64,000 nt of DNA, taken from Bradyrhizobium xenonodulans. Its GTDB lineage: Bacteria > Pseudomonadota > Alphaproteobacteria > Rhizobiales > Xanthobacteraceae. Positions 27,505 to 37,365 of this stretch are shown here, in pieces. Position 1 is the first letter of the stretch, and each line of letters starts with the position of its first letter. The stretch is taken from contig NZ_CP089391.1 of NCBI RefSeq assembly GCF_027594865.1, positions 7,842,501 through 7,906,500 on the forward strand, written 5' to 3'. Below the pieces are notes generated by a model. The model had not been told where the DNA came from. It saw nothing but the letters and a program-made list of their open reading frames with translations, and did no database searches. A program made the position numbers and the translations under genes.

Positions 27505-29979
27505 TTACGTCCCGCGCGGCTTCACCCGCCGGGTCGGCAGCGCGCTCGCCGGATCCTCGGGCCAGGGATGGCGGGGATAGCGGCCGCGCAGGTCGGAGCG
27601 AACCGCGCTGTAACTGCCGCGCCAAAAGCCTGGGAGATCGCGCGTGACCTGCACCGGGCGCTGCGCCGGCGACAGCAATTCCAGCACCAGCGGCACCTTG
27701 CCGGCCGCGATTGAGGGATGAGTGTTGAGGCCGAACAATTCCTGCAGCCGCACCGCGATGGTCGGCCCCTGCTCGGCCTCGTAGTCGATCGCAAGCACGC
27801 TTCCCGTCGGCGCCTCGAAATGCGTCGGCGCCTCGCGATCGAGCCGCGCACGCATCTCCCAGGGCAGCAGCGCCATCAGCGCATCGGAGAGATCGCCGGG
27901 CGAGATGTCCTTGAGCGCGATCTTGTCGTAGAGCGCGGGCACCAGCCAGTCGTCGCGTCGCGCGACCAGCCCGTCGTCGGAGAGATCGGGCCAGCTATCG
28001 CCTTCGGCCTTGCGCAGGAACATCACGCGGTCGCGCCATTGTTTTGCGGCCTTCGACCAGGGCAGCCGGTCGAGGCCTGCTGCGATCAACCCATCTGCAA
28101 AGATGCGCGCGGTGTCCTCCGAGGGCGACACGGCCAGTGTCGCCTCCGACAGCGTGATCGCATGCAGCGCGCGCTTGCGCCGCGCGCGCAGCGCCATCGC
28201 GCCGCGATCGAACGAGATCTCGTCGATGCTCTCGATATGCTCGGCGAAATGCCGCTCGATCTCGTCCTGCGTGATCTGCGCGGCGAGCAGGATGCGTCCG
28301 CTCGCCGCCGTGCCCGTCATCTCGCCGATCGCGATATAGGGCGCGCGCGCGAGCGAGGAGGTCTGCTCGACGGCGGCGCCGCGGCCATTGGCGAGCACGA
28401 AGCTGCCGTTGCCGCGATTGCGTGCGACGCGGTCCGGGAAGGCATAGGCCAGCATCAGGCCGGTCGAGAGATCGTCCTGCTGGCCCGCTTTCTCCGAGGC
28501 CGCCACCTGCGAGGCCCAGCGCCGCGCCAGATCGCGCGCGCTCGCGGCGCGCGGCGAGCGATCGCGGCGGAACTGGTCGCGGCGGTGCTCGAGATCGACG
28601 CTGTCGCCCCCGAGCCCGCGCTCGGTGATGATGGCCGCGATCTCGGCGGCGGCTTCGCCCTCGCCGGCGCGATGCGAATCCACGATCATGCGCGCCAGCC
28701 GCGGCGGCAGCGCCAGCGCGCGCAAGCTCTTGCCTTCCGCCGTGATGCGGCTGTCGCCATCGAGCGCATTGAGCTCGGAGAGCAGGCTTTTTGCCTCTTT
28801 CCAGGCTGGCTGCGGCGGCGGATCCAGGAACGACAGCGCGGCAGGATCGGCGACGCCCCATTGCGCGAGATCGAGCACCAGCGAGGACAGATCGGCGCTC
28901 AAGATTTCCGGCTGGGTGTAGGGCGCGAGCGACGCCGTCTGCGGCTCGTCCCAGAGCCGGTAGCAGATTCCTGGCTCGGTGCGGCCGGCGCGGCCGCGGC
29001 GCTGATCCACCGCGGCGCGTGCGGCGCGCACAGTCTCGAGCCGCGTCAGGCCGATGTCGGGCTCGTAGCGCGGCACGCGGGCAAGGCCGGAATCGACGAC
29101 GATGCGGACGCCTTCGATGGTGAGCGAGGTCTCCGCGATCGAGGTCGCGAGCACGACCTTGCGCATGCCTTTGGGTGCGGGAGAAATGGCGCGGTCCTGC
29201 ACGGCGGCATCGAGCGCGCCGAACAGCGGCACGATCTCGATAGAGGCGTCCTGCACGCGCTCAGCGAGGAAATTCTGGGTGCGGCGGATTTCGGCGGCGC
29301 CCGGCAGGAACGCCAGCACCGAGCCGCCGTCGGCGCGCAGCGCGGACGCGATCGCATCGGCCATCTGCCGCTCGATCGGCGCATCCGCCTTGCGGCCGAG
29401 ATAGCGCGTCTCGACCGGGAAGGCGCGGCCCTCGCTTTCGACGACGGGGGCATCGCCAAGCAGTCTTGCGACGCGGGCGCCGTCGAGCGTTGCCGACATC
29501 ACGAGGATGCGCAGATCTTCGCGCAAGCCCAGTTGCGCGTCGCGCGCCAGCGCGAGGCCCATGTCGGCATCGAGCGAGCGCTCGTGGAATTCGTCGAACA
29601 GGATGGCGGCGACACCCGACAGTTCGGGGTCGTCGAGAATCTGACGGGTGAAGATGCCCTCGGTCACCACCTCGATGCGCGTCGCGCGCGAGATCTTCGA
29701 GCCGAAGCGGACGCGATAGCCGACGGTCTCCCCGGCCCTCTCGCCAAGCGACTTGGCCATGCGATCGGCACTGGCGCGCGCGGCGATGCGGCGCGGCTCC
29801 AGCACGATGATCTTCTTGCCCTTGGTCCAGGGGGCATCGAGCAGCGCCAGCGGCACGCGCGTGGTCTTGCCGGCGCCCGGAGGGGCCACCAGCACGGCCG
29901 CGTTGTGGGCCTCCAGCGTGCGCGAGAGGTCGTCGAGCACGGCATCGATCGGGAGGGGCGTGTCGAAGTTGCGGGGCAA
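27505..29979 (-). CDS. hrpB: ATP-dependent helicase HrpB
   Basis: A DEAH/RHA-type SF2 helicase of about 824 residues: Walker A APPGAGKTT, motif II DEFH (in LFDEFHERSLDADM), motif III SAT, motif VI QRRGRAGR, a helicase-associated HA2 domain and the HrpB-specific C-terminal domain. I favour the TTG at 29979 (MPRNFDTPLPID...), because sequence further upstream belongs to a family A repeat; the start is therefore uncertain. Cellular role of HrpB is poorly known. Confidence 0.93.
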   Translation of the reverse strand: MPRNFDTPLPIDAVLDDLSRTLEAHNAAVLVAPPGAGKTTRVPLALLDAPWTKGKKIIVLEPRRIAARASADRMAKSLGERAGETVGYRVRFGSKISRATRIEVVTEGIFTRQILDDPELSGVAAILFDEFHERSLDADMGLALARDAQLGLREDLRILVMSATLDGARVARLLGDAPVVESEGRAFPVETRYLGRKADAPIERQMADAIASALRADGGSVLAFLPGAAEIRRTQNFLAERVQDASIEIVPLFGALDAAVQDRAISPAPKGMRKVVLATSIAETSLTIEGVRIVVDSGLARVPRYEPDIGLTRLETVRAARAAVDQRRGRAGRTEPGICYRLWDEPQTASLAPYTQPEILSADLSSLVLDLAQWGVADPAALSFLDPPPQPAWKEAKSLLSELNALDGDSRITAEGKSLRALALPPRLARMIVDSHRAGEGEAAAEIAAIITERGLGGDSVDLEHRRDQFRRDRSPRAASARDLARRWASQVAASEKAGQQDDLSTGLMLAYAFPDRVARNRGNGSFVLANGRGAAVEQTSSLARAPYIAIGEMTGTAASGRILLAAQITQDEIERHFAEHIESIDEISFDRGAMALRARRKRALHAITLSEATLAVSPSEDTARIFADGLIAAGLDRLPWSKAAKQWRDRVMFLRKAEGDSWPDLSDDGLVARRDDWLVPALYDKIALKDISPGDLSDALMALLPWEMRARLDREAPTHFEAPTGSVLAIDYEAEQGPTIAVRLQELFGLNTHPSIAAGKVPLVLELLSPAQRPVQVTRDLPGFWRGSYSAVRSDLRGRYPRHPWPEDPASALPTRRVKPRGT

Positions 29980-29991
29980 AAGGCTCGATCC

Positions 29992-30107
29992 GTCATCGCC
30001 CCGCCTCGTGCGCAATTGCGCGCGAGGGTGGGTGATCCAGTAAACTCAGATCCCGATCATCACGAAGATCGGGATGACTGGATACCCCGCCTTCGCGGGG
30101 TATGACA
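29992..30107. repeat. family A palindromic repeat, divergent copy A7
   Basis: The right arm is canonical (TACCCCGC/GCGGGGTA then tatgac) but the left arm is longer and decayed (cgccccgcctcgtgcgcaattgcgcgcgagggtgggtga), and the interior is a separate palindrome (agatcccgatcatcacgaagatcgggat). It separates hrpB from the UDP-glucose dehydrogenase gene and touches the hrpB translation start. Confidence 0.8.
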
Positions 30108-30121
30108 ATCGCGGGTAACTA

Positions 30122-31438
30122 TCAGCCCTGCGCCGGCGGACGACCGACGCTCTCGTAGGTGAAGCCGGCGGCCGCCATGTCCTGCGGGCTGAAGATGTTG
30201 CGGAGATCGACCACGACGGGCTGCGCCATGGTCGCCTTCAGCCGGTCGAGATCGAGGCCACGGAACTGCGTCCATTCGGTCACAACGACGACCGCATCGG
30301 CGCCCTGCGCGCACGAATAGGCGTCCTCGCAATAGGTGATGTCGGGCAGCTCGCTCTTGGCCTGCTCCATGCCGACGGGGTCGAAGGCCTTGACCTTCGC
30401 GCCCATGTCGATCAGGCCGGTAACGAGCGGGATCGACGGCGCATCGCGCATGTCGTCGGTGTCAGGCTTGAAGGTGAGGCCGAGCACGGCAATGGTCTTG
30501 CCGCGCAGATTGCCGCCGAGCACATGGCTCACTTTCCGCGCCATCGCGCGCTTGCGGTTCTCGTTGACCGCCAGCACCGACTCGACGATGCGCAAGGAGA
30601 CGTCATAGTCCTGCGCGATCTTGATCAGCGCCTTGGTGTCCTTCGGAAAGCACGAGCCGCCGAAGCCGGGACCGGCATGCAGGAACTTGGTGCCGATGCG
30701 GTTGTCGAGGCCAATGCCGCGTGCGACCTCCTGCACGTTGGCGCCGGCCTTCTCGGACAGGTCGGCGATCTCGTTGATGAAGGTGATCTTGGTCGCGAGG
30801 AACGCGTTCGCGGCGTATTTGATCATCTCGGCGGTACGGCGCGCGGTGAACATCAGCGGCGCCTGGTTCAGCGACAGCGGGCGATAGATGTCGCCCATCA
30901 CCTTGCGGCCGCGCTCGTCGGAGGTGCCGACCACGACGCGGTCGGGGAATTTGAAGTCGCGGATCGCCGCGCCCTCGCGCAGGAATTCCGGGTTCGAGGC
31001 GACGACAACGTCGGCCTTGGGATTGGTCTCGCGGATGATGCGCTCGACCTCGTCGCCGGTGCCGACCGGGACGGTCGACTTGGTCACCACGACGGTGAAG
31101 CCGGACAGCGACTGCGCGATCTCTTTCGCGGCGGCGTAGACATAGGAGAGATCGGCGTGGCCATCACCGCGGCGCGACGGCGTGCCGACCGCGATGAACA
31201 CGGCGTCGGCGTCCGCGACCGGCTTCGACAAATCGGTGGTGAAGTCGAGCCGCTTGGCCTTCACATTGGCCGCGACCAGTTCATCGAGGCCCGGCTCGTA
31301 GATCGGGATCTCGCCGCGATGGAGCGCTGCGATCTTCCTCTCGTCCTTGTCGACGCAGGTGACGTCGTGGCCGAAATCCGCGAAACAGGCTCCGGACACC
31401 AGTCCCACATAGCCCGTTCCGATCATCGCGATTCGCAT
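30122..31438 (-). CDS. UDP-glucose 6-dehydrogenase
   Basis: Oxidises UDP-glucose to UDP-glucuronate with two NAD+, for polysaccharide synthesis. In the 438-residue product: N-terminal Rossmann motif GTGYVGLVSGACFA (7-20), a central dimerisation helix, the catalytic cysteine in GFGGSCFPKD and the C-terminal NAD domain with GLTFKPDTDDMRDAPS. ATG 31438 gives the family N-terminus MRIAMIGTG. Divergent from an acyltransferase gene; the 195-base gap between them holds the promoters. Confidence 0.95.
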   Translation of the reverse strand: MRIAMIGTGYVGLVSGACFADFGHDVTCVDKDERKIAALHRGEIPIYEPGLDELVAANVKAKRLDFTTDLSKPVADADAVFIAVGTPSRRGDGHADLSYVYAAAKEIAQSLSGFTVVVTKSTVPVGTGDEVERIIRETNPKADVVVASNPEFLREGAAIRDFKFPDRVVVGTSDERGRKVMGDIYRPLSLNQAPLMFTARRTAEMIKYAANAFLATKITFINEIADLSEKAGANVQEVARGIGLDNRIGTKFLHAGPGFGGSCFPKDTKALIKIAQDYDVSLRIVESVLAVNENRKRAMARKVSHVLGGNLRGKTIAVLGLTFKPDTDDMRDAPSIPLVTGLIDMGAKVKAFDPVGMEQAKSELPDITYCEDAYSCAQGADAVVVVTEWTQFRGLDLDRLKATMAQPVVVDLRNIFSPQDMAAAGFTYESVGRPPAQG

Positions 31439-31633
31439 GAAAAACCCTGTTCTGGCTTGGTTAACGAAACCCCAATTAAGGGGCGGTTTAGCATTTTCCC
31501 GGCGGAAGGGAACCGTCTGCGAAGCAAAAACCGGCACGCGAATTGAACCGGTAAAGAAGTCGGAAACCACTGGGCTCCACACTGCCCCGCGCCCATACAG
31601 AGCCGGGCGGAACACGCCTCGAAACGGGACACC

Positions 31634-32701
31634 ATGGCACCATCAGGCACAATCGCCGCGAGCGGGCTTTCCAAGGCCTCTCCTGTCGCGCGTGTCGACT
31701 GGGTCGATTATGCCAAAGGCATCTGCATCGTCATGGTCGTGATGATGCATTCGGTGCTGGGAGTCGAGCTCGCCGCCGGCGAGACCGGTTTCATGCACGT
31801 TCTGGTGGCCTTCGCAAAGCCGTTCCGGATGCCAGACTTCTTCCTGATTTCGGGCCTGTTCCTGCCGTTGGTGATCGATCGCGACTGGCGAACCTATCTC
31901 GACCGCAAGGTGGTGCATTTCGCCTATTTCTATGTCGTCTGGGTGACAATCCAGTTCGGCTTCAAGGCGCCGGCCTTCGCGGCCGAAACCAGCTGGCGCG
32001 ATGCAGGTCTGCTGTATCTGGAATCCTTCATCGAGCCGTTCGGCACGCTCTGGTTCATCTATCTGCTGCCGATCTTCTTCGTCGTCACAAAACTGACACG
32101 ACGAATGCCGCCGGCCGCGATCTGGCTCGTTGCCGCCGCGCTCGAGACGGCGCGCATCACGACGGGGTGGACCGCGATCGACGAGTTCTGCGCGCGCTTC
32201 GTCTACTTCTATTCCGGCTTTCTGTTTGCGCCTTACGTGTTCGCGCTGTCCGATCGCGCGCGCAGCTATCCGGTGCTGGCGCTCGCCGGGCTCGCGACCT
32301 GGGCGCTGGTGAATGCCGGCCTCGTCGCGATTGGCGCCAGCGAATGGAAGATCGTCTCGCTCGTGCTCGGCTTTGCCGGCGCCGGCGCCATCATCACGAT
32401 GGGCACGCTGCTCGCACGCGCACATTGGCTCAATTTCTTCCGCTTCTGCGGCGAGCATTCGATCGTGATCTATCTTGCCTTCTTCCTGCCGATGGCGGCG
32501 ACGCGTACGCTGCTGCTCCGCACCGGCGTCATTCCCGATATCGGCACGGTGTCACTGATCGTCACCATCGCCGGCGTGGTCGGATCGCTGGCGATCTGGC
32601 GGGCCGCCTTGCTGCTCAACGCGTACTTCCTGTTCGAGCGGCCCGACGCGTTCTGGATTGCGCCGAAGAAGGCGGGGGCTGTGTTGCAGGCGGCGGAGTA
32701 G
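31634..32701 (+). CDS. acyltransferase family membrane protein
   Basis: A 355-residue polytopic protein of the acyltransferase-3/OpgC-like family: after a 20-residue cytoplasmic tail, DYAKGICIVMVVMMHS gives the expected early histidine (H-S), FFLISGLFLP follows, and about ten hydrophobic segments are present. Members O-acylate glycans, including Nod factor and glucans in rhizobia. The substrate is unknown; the neighbouring UDP-glucose dehydrogenase hints at envelope polysaccharide. Confidence 0.85.
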   Translation: MAPSGTIAASGLSKASPVARVDWVDYAKGICIVMVVMMHSVLGVELAAGETGFMHVLVAFAKPFRMPDFFLISGLFLPLVIDRDWRTYLDRKVVHFAYFYVVWVTIQFGFKAPAFAAETSWRDAGLLYLESFIEPFGTLWFIYLLPIFFVVTKLTRRMPPAAIWLVAAALETARITTGWTAIDEFCARFVYFYSGFLFAPYVFALSDRARSYPVLALAGLATWALVNAGLVAIGASEWKIVSLVLGFAGAGAIITMGTLLARAHWLNFFRFCGEHSIVIYLAFFLPMAATRTLLLRTGVIPDIGTVSLIVTIAGVVGSLAIWRAALLLNAYFLFERPDAFWIAPKKAGAVLQAAE

Positions 32702-32714
32702 CTGCATTCTCGGT

Positions 32715-32815
32715 GTCGTCGCCCGGCTTGACCGGGCGACCCAGTATTCCAGAGACAGCAATTGTTGATCGATACGCCGCGGCGTACTGGATTCCCCGCT
32801 TTCGCGGGGAATGAC
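32715..32815. repeat. family A palindromic repeat, copy A8
   Basis: The left arm (stem GTCGCCCGG/CCGGGCGAC) is the same subtype as the half-element in front of the GIY-YIG gene, but here the element is complete with right stem TTCCCCGC/GCGGGGAA. It serves as the 'empty' comparison for that locus. Confidence 0.9.
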
Positions 32816-32915
32816 GCGGGGGTGTGGGGAATGACAGTGGGGATAGCGGCGTCGGCTACCCAAAAAACGGCCTTCCGAGGCTGTCAAAGCCCGCAAAAAT
32901 TCATACATTGCGGCC

Positions 32916-35900
32916 ATGCCCAAAACTGCCCCGAAGACCTCCACCAAAGCTGACACCAAGCCCGCTGCTGCGACAGCTGCTGCCAAACCCGTCGCCGCGA
33001 AGGCGGTCGGCAAGGGCGACCACATCTTCCTGGTCGACGGTTCCGGCTACATCTTCCGCGCCTATCACGCGTTGCCGCCGCTGAACCGCAAGTCCGACGG
33101 ACTTCAGGTTAATGCCGTGCTCGGCTTCTGCAACATGCTGTGGAAGCTGCTCCGCGACATGCCCGAGGACAACCGGCCGACGCATCTGGCCATCGTGTTC
33201 GACAAGTCGGAAGTCACCTTCCGCAACACGATCTATCCCGAATACAAGGCGCACCGGCCGCCGGCGCCCGATGATCTCATTCCGCAATTCGCACTGATCC
33301 GCGAGGCCGTGCGCGCCTTCGACCTGCCATGCCTGGAACAGGGCGGCTTCGAGGCCGACGATCTGATCGCGACCTATGTCCGTGAAGCCTGCGAGCGCGG
33401 CGCGAGCGCGACCATCGTGTCATCCGACAAGGACCTGATGCAGCTCGTCACCGATTGCGTCACCATGTACGACACCATGAAGGACCGCCGCATTGGCATC
33501 CCCGAAGTGATCGAGAAGTTCGGCGTGCCGCCGGAGAAGGTCGTCGAGGTGCAGGCGCTCGCCGGCGATTCCACCGACAACGTGCCCGGCGTGCCCGGCA
33601 TCGGCATCAAGACCGCGGCGCAGCTGATCGTCGAATATGGCGACCTCGAACAATTGCTGTTCCGTGCCGGCGAGATCAAGCAGCCGAAGCGGCGCGAGGC
33701 GCTGCTCGAGAACGCCGAGAAGGCGCGGATTTCGCGCAAGCTCGTGCTGCTTGACGACAAGGTGAAGCTGGACGTGCCGCTGGACGATCTCGCCGTCCAC
33801 GAGCCCGATGCGCGCAAGCTGATCGCCTTCCTGAAGGCGATGGAATTCACCACGCTGACGCGTCGCGTCGCGGACTATTCGCAGATCGATCCCGCCAACG
33901 TCGATGCCGATGCCAGCAACAGCAGCGGCGCCAGGGCCGGCGACGGCGCAGCAAGAGCAAGATCGTCCGACGCGTCCGGCGATCTCTTCGCCGCTCCTGC
34001 GGCCACCGCGACGGGCGGCGACAAGGGCGACAAGGGTGCGAGCCTCAAGGGCGCGCCGATCTCGCTGGCTGCTGCGCGCGAGGAGGCGCTGCGCAAGCTT
34101 CCGGTCGAGCGCGGCAAGTACCAGGCGATCAAATCGCTGAAGGAGCTCAACGCCTTCATCGCGCGCATCCATGACACCGGTCATGTCGCGATCGAGATCC
34201 GCGCCAACTCCATCGACCCGATGCAGGCCGATCTCTGCGGCATCGCGCTGGCGCTGGCGCCGAACGAGGCCTGCTACGTGCCGCTGGCGCACAAGCAATC
34301 CGGCGGCGGCGCCGGCCTGTTCGACGCGGGCCTTGCGCCGGATCAGGTCAAGCATGACGACGCGATCGAGGCGTTGCGGCCGGTGCTGGAATCACCAGGC
34401 ATCCTCAAGATCGGTTTCGACGTCAAGTTCACGGCCGTGATGCTGGCGCAGCACGGCATCACCTTGCGCAACAGCGACGATGCGCAGCTCATCTCCTACG
34501 TGCTCGACGCCGGCCGCGGCTCGCACGGGCTGGAATCGCTGTCCGAGCGCTGGTTCAGCCATGCCATGCTGAAGGAGGGCGAGCTGCTCGGCAGCGGCAA
34601 GGGCAAGATCACCTTCGATCAGGTGCCGATCGACAAGGCGGCGCCGCTGTCGGCGGAAGGCGCCGACATGACCTTGCGCGTCTGGCGCGTGCTGAAGCCG
34701 CGCCTCGTCGCCGAGCACATGACGACGGTCTACGAAACGCTGGAACGGCCGCTGGTGTCGGTGCTCGCGCGCATGGAGCGGCGCGGCATCTCGATCGACC
34801 GCCAGGTGCTGTCGCGGCTATCAGGCGACTTCGCCCAGACCGCGGCCCGCGTCGAGGCCGAGATCCAGGAGATCGCGGGCGAGCCGGTCAACGTCGGCAG
34901 CCCCAAGCAGATCGGCGACATCCTGTTCGGCAAGATGGGACTGCCGGGCGGCACCAAGACCAAGACCGGCGCGTGGTCCACCACCGCGCAGGTGCTCGAC
35001 GAACTCGCCGAGCAGGGCCACGATTTCCCACGGAAGATTCTGGAGTGGCGCCAGGTCTCGAAACTGAAATCGACCTACACCGACGCGCTGCCGACCTACG
35101 TCAATCCGCAGACCCATCGCGTCCACACCACCTACGCGCTGGCCGCGACCACGACGGGCCGGCTGTCGTCGAACGAGCCGAACCTTCAGAACATTCCGGT
35201 CCGCACCGAGGATGGCCGCAAGATCCGCCGCGCCTTCATCGCGATATCAGGGCACAAGCTGGTCTCCGCCGACTATTCGCAGATCGAGCTGCGCCTGCTC
35301 GCCGAGATCGCCGACATCCCCGTGCTGAAGCAGGCGTTCCGCGACGGGCTCGACATTCACGCCATGACGGCCTCGGAAATGTTCGGGGTGCCGATCAAGG
35401 GTATGCCGAGCGAGATCCGCCGCCGCGCCAAGGCGATCAATTTCGGCATCATCTACGGCATCTCGGCGTTCGGCCTCGCCAACCAGCTCGGCATCGCGCG
35501 CGAGGAAGCCTCGGCCTACATCAAGAAGTACTTTGAGCGCTTTCCCGGCATCCGCGCCTATATGGACGAGACGCGCGATTTCTGCCGGCAGAACGGCTAC
35601 GTCACCACGCTGTTCGGCCGGAAGATGTATTATCCCGACATCAAGGCGTCCAACGCCTCGGTGCGCGCGTTCAACGAGCGCGCCGCGATCAACGCGCGGC
35701 TGCAGGGTACCGCCGCCGACATCATCCGCCGCGCCATGACGCGGGTGGAGGGCGCACTCGCCGAGAAGAAGCTCTCGGCGCAGATGCTGCTCCAGGTGCA
35801 TGACGAACTGATCTTCGAGGTGCCGGACGCCGAGGTCGAGGCGACGCTCCCGGTCGTGCAGCACGTGATGCAGGACGCACCGTTCCCGGCCGTGCTGCTC

Positions 35901-35957
35901 TCGGTGCCGCTGCATGTCGATGCGCGCGCGGCGAACAATTGGGACGAGGCACACTGA
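32916..35957 (+). CDS. polA: DNA polymerase I with degenerate proofreading domain
   Basis: A 1013-residue Pol I for Okazaki-fragment processing and repair. A Lys/Ala-rich tail (1-35) precedes the 5' nuclease domain (about 38-330); after a low-complexity linker (about 330-375) comes the 3'-5' exonuclease-like domain (about 400-600) and the polymerase domain with motif A VSADYSQIELRLL, motif B RRRAKAINFGIIYG and motif C QVHDELIFEV. The exonuclease metal ligands are all substituted: E427/R429 replace the DxE pair, T506 the second Asp, and L578/G582 the Tyr-Asp of motif III. Polymerase and flap nuclease appear intact. Confidence 0.96.
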   Translation: MPKTAPKTSTKADTKPAAATAAAKPVAAKAVGKGDHIFLVDGSGYIFRAYHALPPLNRKSDGLQVNAVLGFCNMLWKLLRDMPEDNRPTHLAIVFDKSEVTFRNTIYPEYKAHRPPAPDDLIPQFALIREAVRAFDLPCLEQGGFEADDLIATYVREACERGASATIVSSDKDLMQLVTDCVTMYDTMKDRRIGIPEVIEKFGVPPEKVVEVQALAGDSTDNVPGVPGIGIKTAAQLIVEYGDLEQLLFRAGEIKQPKRREALLENAEKARISRKLVLLDDKVKLDVPLDDLAVHEPDARKLIAFLKAMEFTTLTRRVADYSQIDPANVDADASNSSGARAGDGAARARSSDASGDLFAAPAATATGGDKGDKGASLKGAPISLAAAREEALRKLPVERGKYQAIKSLKELNAFIARIHDTGHVAIEIRANSIDPMQADLCGIALALAPNEACYVPLAHKQSGGGAGLFDAGLAPDQVKHDDAIEALRPVLESPGILKIGFDVKFTAVMLAQHGITLRNSDDAQLISYVLDAGRGSHGLESLSERWFSHAMLKEGELLGSGKGKITFDQVPIDKAAPLSAEGADMTLRVWRVLKPRLVAEHMTTVYETLERPLVSVLARMERRGISIDRQVLSRLSGDFAQTAARVEAEIQEIAGEPVNVGSPKQIGDILFGKMGLPGGTKTKTGAWSTTAQVLDELAEQGHDFPRKILEWRQVSKLKSTYTDALPTYVNPQTHRVHTTYALAATTTGRLSSNEPNLQNIPVRTEDGRKIRRAFIAISGHKLVSADYSQIELRLLAEIADIPVLKQAFRDGLDIHAMTASEMFGVPIKGMPSEIRRRAKAINFGIIYGISAFGLANQLGIAREEASAYIKKYFERFPGIRAYMDETRDFCRQNGYVTTLFGRKMYYPDIKASNASVRAFNERAAINARLQGTAADIIRRAMTRVEGALAEKKLSAQMLLQVHDELIFEVPDAEVEATLPVVQHVMQDAPFPAVLLSVPLHVDARAANNWDEAH

Positions 35958-36003
35958 TCCGTCGGCGCGCTCGAAACCGAGCCGGGCACGGAGGCAAACC
36001 CAG

Positions 36004-36639
36004 GTGAGTGATCTCGATGCGCTGCTCGCTTTCGCGCTGACGTCGCTCGTGATCGAGATCACGCCCGGCCCCAACATGACCTATCTCGCGGCGCTGTCGC
36101 TTTCCCGCGGCATGCGTACGGGCTTTGCGGCGGTGGCCGGAATTGCGCTCGGGCTCATGACTTACGGCGTCATCGCGGCATTCGGCCTCGCCGCCGCGAT
36201 CGATCATTCGCCGCTGCTCTACGGTCTGCTGCGATGGAGTGGTGTCGCCTATCTGCTGTGGCTGGCCTGGGAGGCCTGGTCGGGCCGGGAAGACATCGCG
36301 CCCGATAAAGCCGGCGATGGCGATGGGCGGCCATGGCCGGCGTTCCGACGCGGGCTGATCACCAACCTGCTCAATCCGAAGGCAGCCGTGTTCTATGTGG
36401 CGGTGTTGCCGGAGTTCGTCCGCGCCGAAGCCGGATCGGTCGTCAGGCAGACCCTGATTCTCAGCATCGTCTATGTCATCATCGCAACCTTGATCCACAC
36501 AACGATCGTCACGCTGGCGGGCTCGCTGCAATCGACCATCGACGTCGCGAACAACCGCAAGACGGTGCGCCGCATTTTCGCGCTCGCGCTGGTCGCTATC
36601 GCGCTCTGGTTCGCCTTTACGACGGGCCGGCCGAATTGA
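36004..36639 (+). CDS. LysE/RhtB family exporter (first copy)
   Basis: An inner-membrane exporter of 211 residues with about six transmembrane segments, the N-terminal ITPGPNMTYLAALS and the NLLNPKAAVFYVAVLPEFV motif near 120. LysE-type proteins export basic or neutral amino acids. Start GTG 36004 follows GGAGG with about nine bases spacing. It is followed 80 bases later by a paralogue of exactly the same length. Confidence 0.92.
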   Translation: MSDLDALLAFALTSLVIEITPGPNMTYLAALSLSRGMRTGFAAVAGIALGLMTYGVIAAFGLAAAIDHSPLLYGLLRWSGVAYLLWLAWEAWSGREDIAPDKAGDGDGRPWPAFRRGLITNLLNPKAAVFYVAVLPEFVRAEAGSVVRQTLILSIVYVIIATLIHTTIVTLAGSLQSTIDVANNRKTVRRIFALALVAIALWFAFTTGRPN

Positions 36640-36719
36640 ATTGTCCTCCGAGCAATTGCGCGATGGTCCAGCGCTCCATCGCATATTAGAACCGTGCCAT
36701 CTCCCGCACCGGTTCAGCC

Positions 36720-37355
36720 ATGCCCCACACCTCCGCCCTGCTCGGCTTCGCCCTCGTCTGCCTCGGTCTCGTGCTCACGCCGGGGCCGAACATGATCTAC
36801 CTGATCTCACGCTCGATCACGCAGGGGCCCGCGGCGGGCATCGTCTCGCTCGGCGGCGTGGCGCTCGGCTTCGTGTTCTACATGCTGGCCGCGGCGTTCG
36901 GCATCACGGCGCTACTGCTCGCCATTCCATTTGCCTATGATGCGCTGCGCTTTGCCGGTGCCGGTTATCTGTTGTGGCTGGGCTGGCAGGCGGTGAAGCC
37001 GGGCGGACGTTCGCCGTTCCAGGTGAAGACGCTTGCGATCGACAGCCCGCGCAAATTGTTCGCGATGGGCTTCGTGACCAATCTGCTCAATCCGAAGATC
37101 GCGATGCTGTATCTGGCGCTGCTGCCGCAGTTCATCGATCCCGCCGCCGGCAGCGTACTGACGCAGTCGGTGGTGCTGGGGGCGATCCAGATCGCGATCA
37201 GCGTCAGCGTGAATGCGATGATCGCGATCGCGGCCGGATCGATCGCGCTGTTCCTGGCGCGCCGGCCGAGCTGGATGCTGGTGCAGCGCTGGCTGATGGG
37301 GACAGTGCTGGCAGGGCTCGCGGTGCGGATGGCGGTGGAAGCGAAGAAGGTGTGA
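36720..37355 (+). CDS. LysE/RhtB family exporter (second copy)
   Basis: Also 211 residues and six predicted transmembrane segments, with LTPGPNMIYLISRS and TNLLNPKIAMLYLALLPQF. The same motif layout as the preceding gene but many differences, so a diverged tandem pair rather than a recent duplication. Both copies may export different amino acids. Ends just before a family B repeat. Confidence 0.92.
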   Translation: MPHTSALLGFALVCLGLVLTPGPNMIYLISRSITQGPAAGIVSLGGVALGFVFYMLAAAFGITALLLAIPFAYDALRFAGAGYLLWLGWQAVKPGGRSPFQVKTLAIDSPRKLFAMGFVTNLLNPKIAMLYLALLPQFIDPAAGSVLTQSVVLGAIQIAISVSVNAMIAIAAGSIALFLARRPSWMLVQRWLMGTVLAGLAVRMAVEAKKV

Positions 37356-37365
37356 GGTCGTTTCT

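Noticed and set aside
27718..30105. Very long open frame antisense to hrpB (about 795 codons)
   Set aside because: Its product is Arg/Ala/Asp/His-rich with no family motif and mirrors the GC codon pattern of hrpB on the other strand; hrpB has clear helicase motifs.
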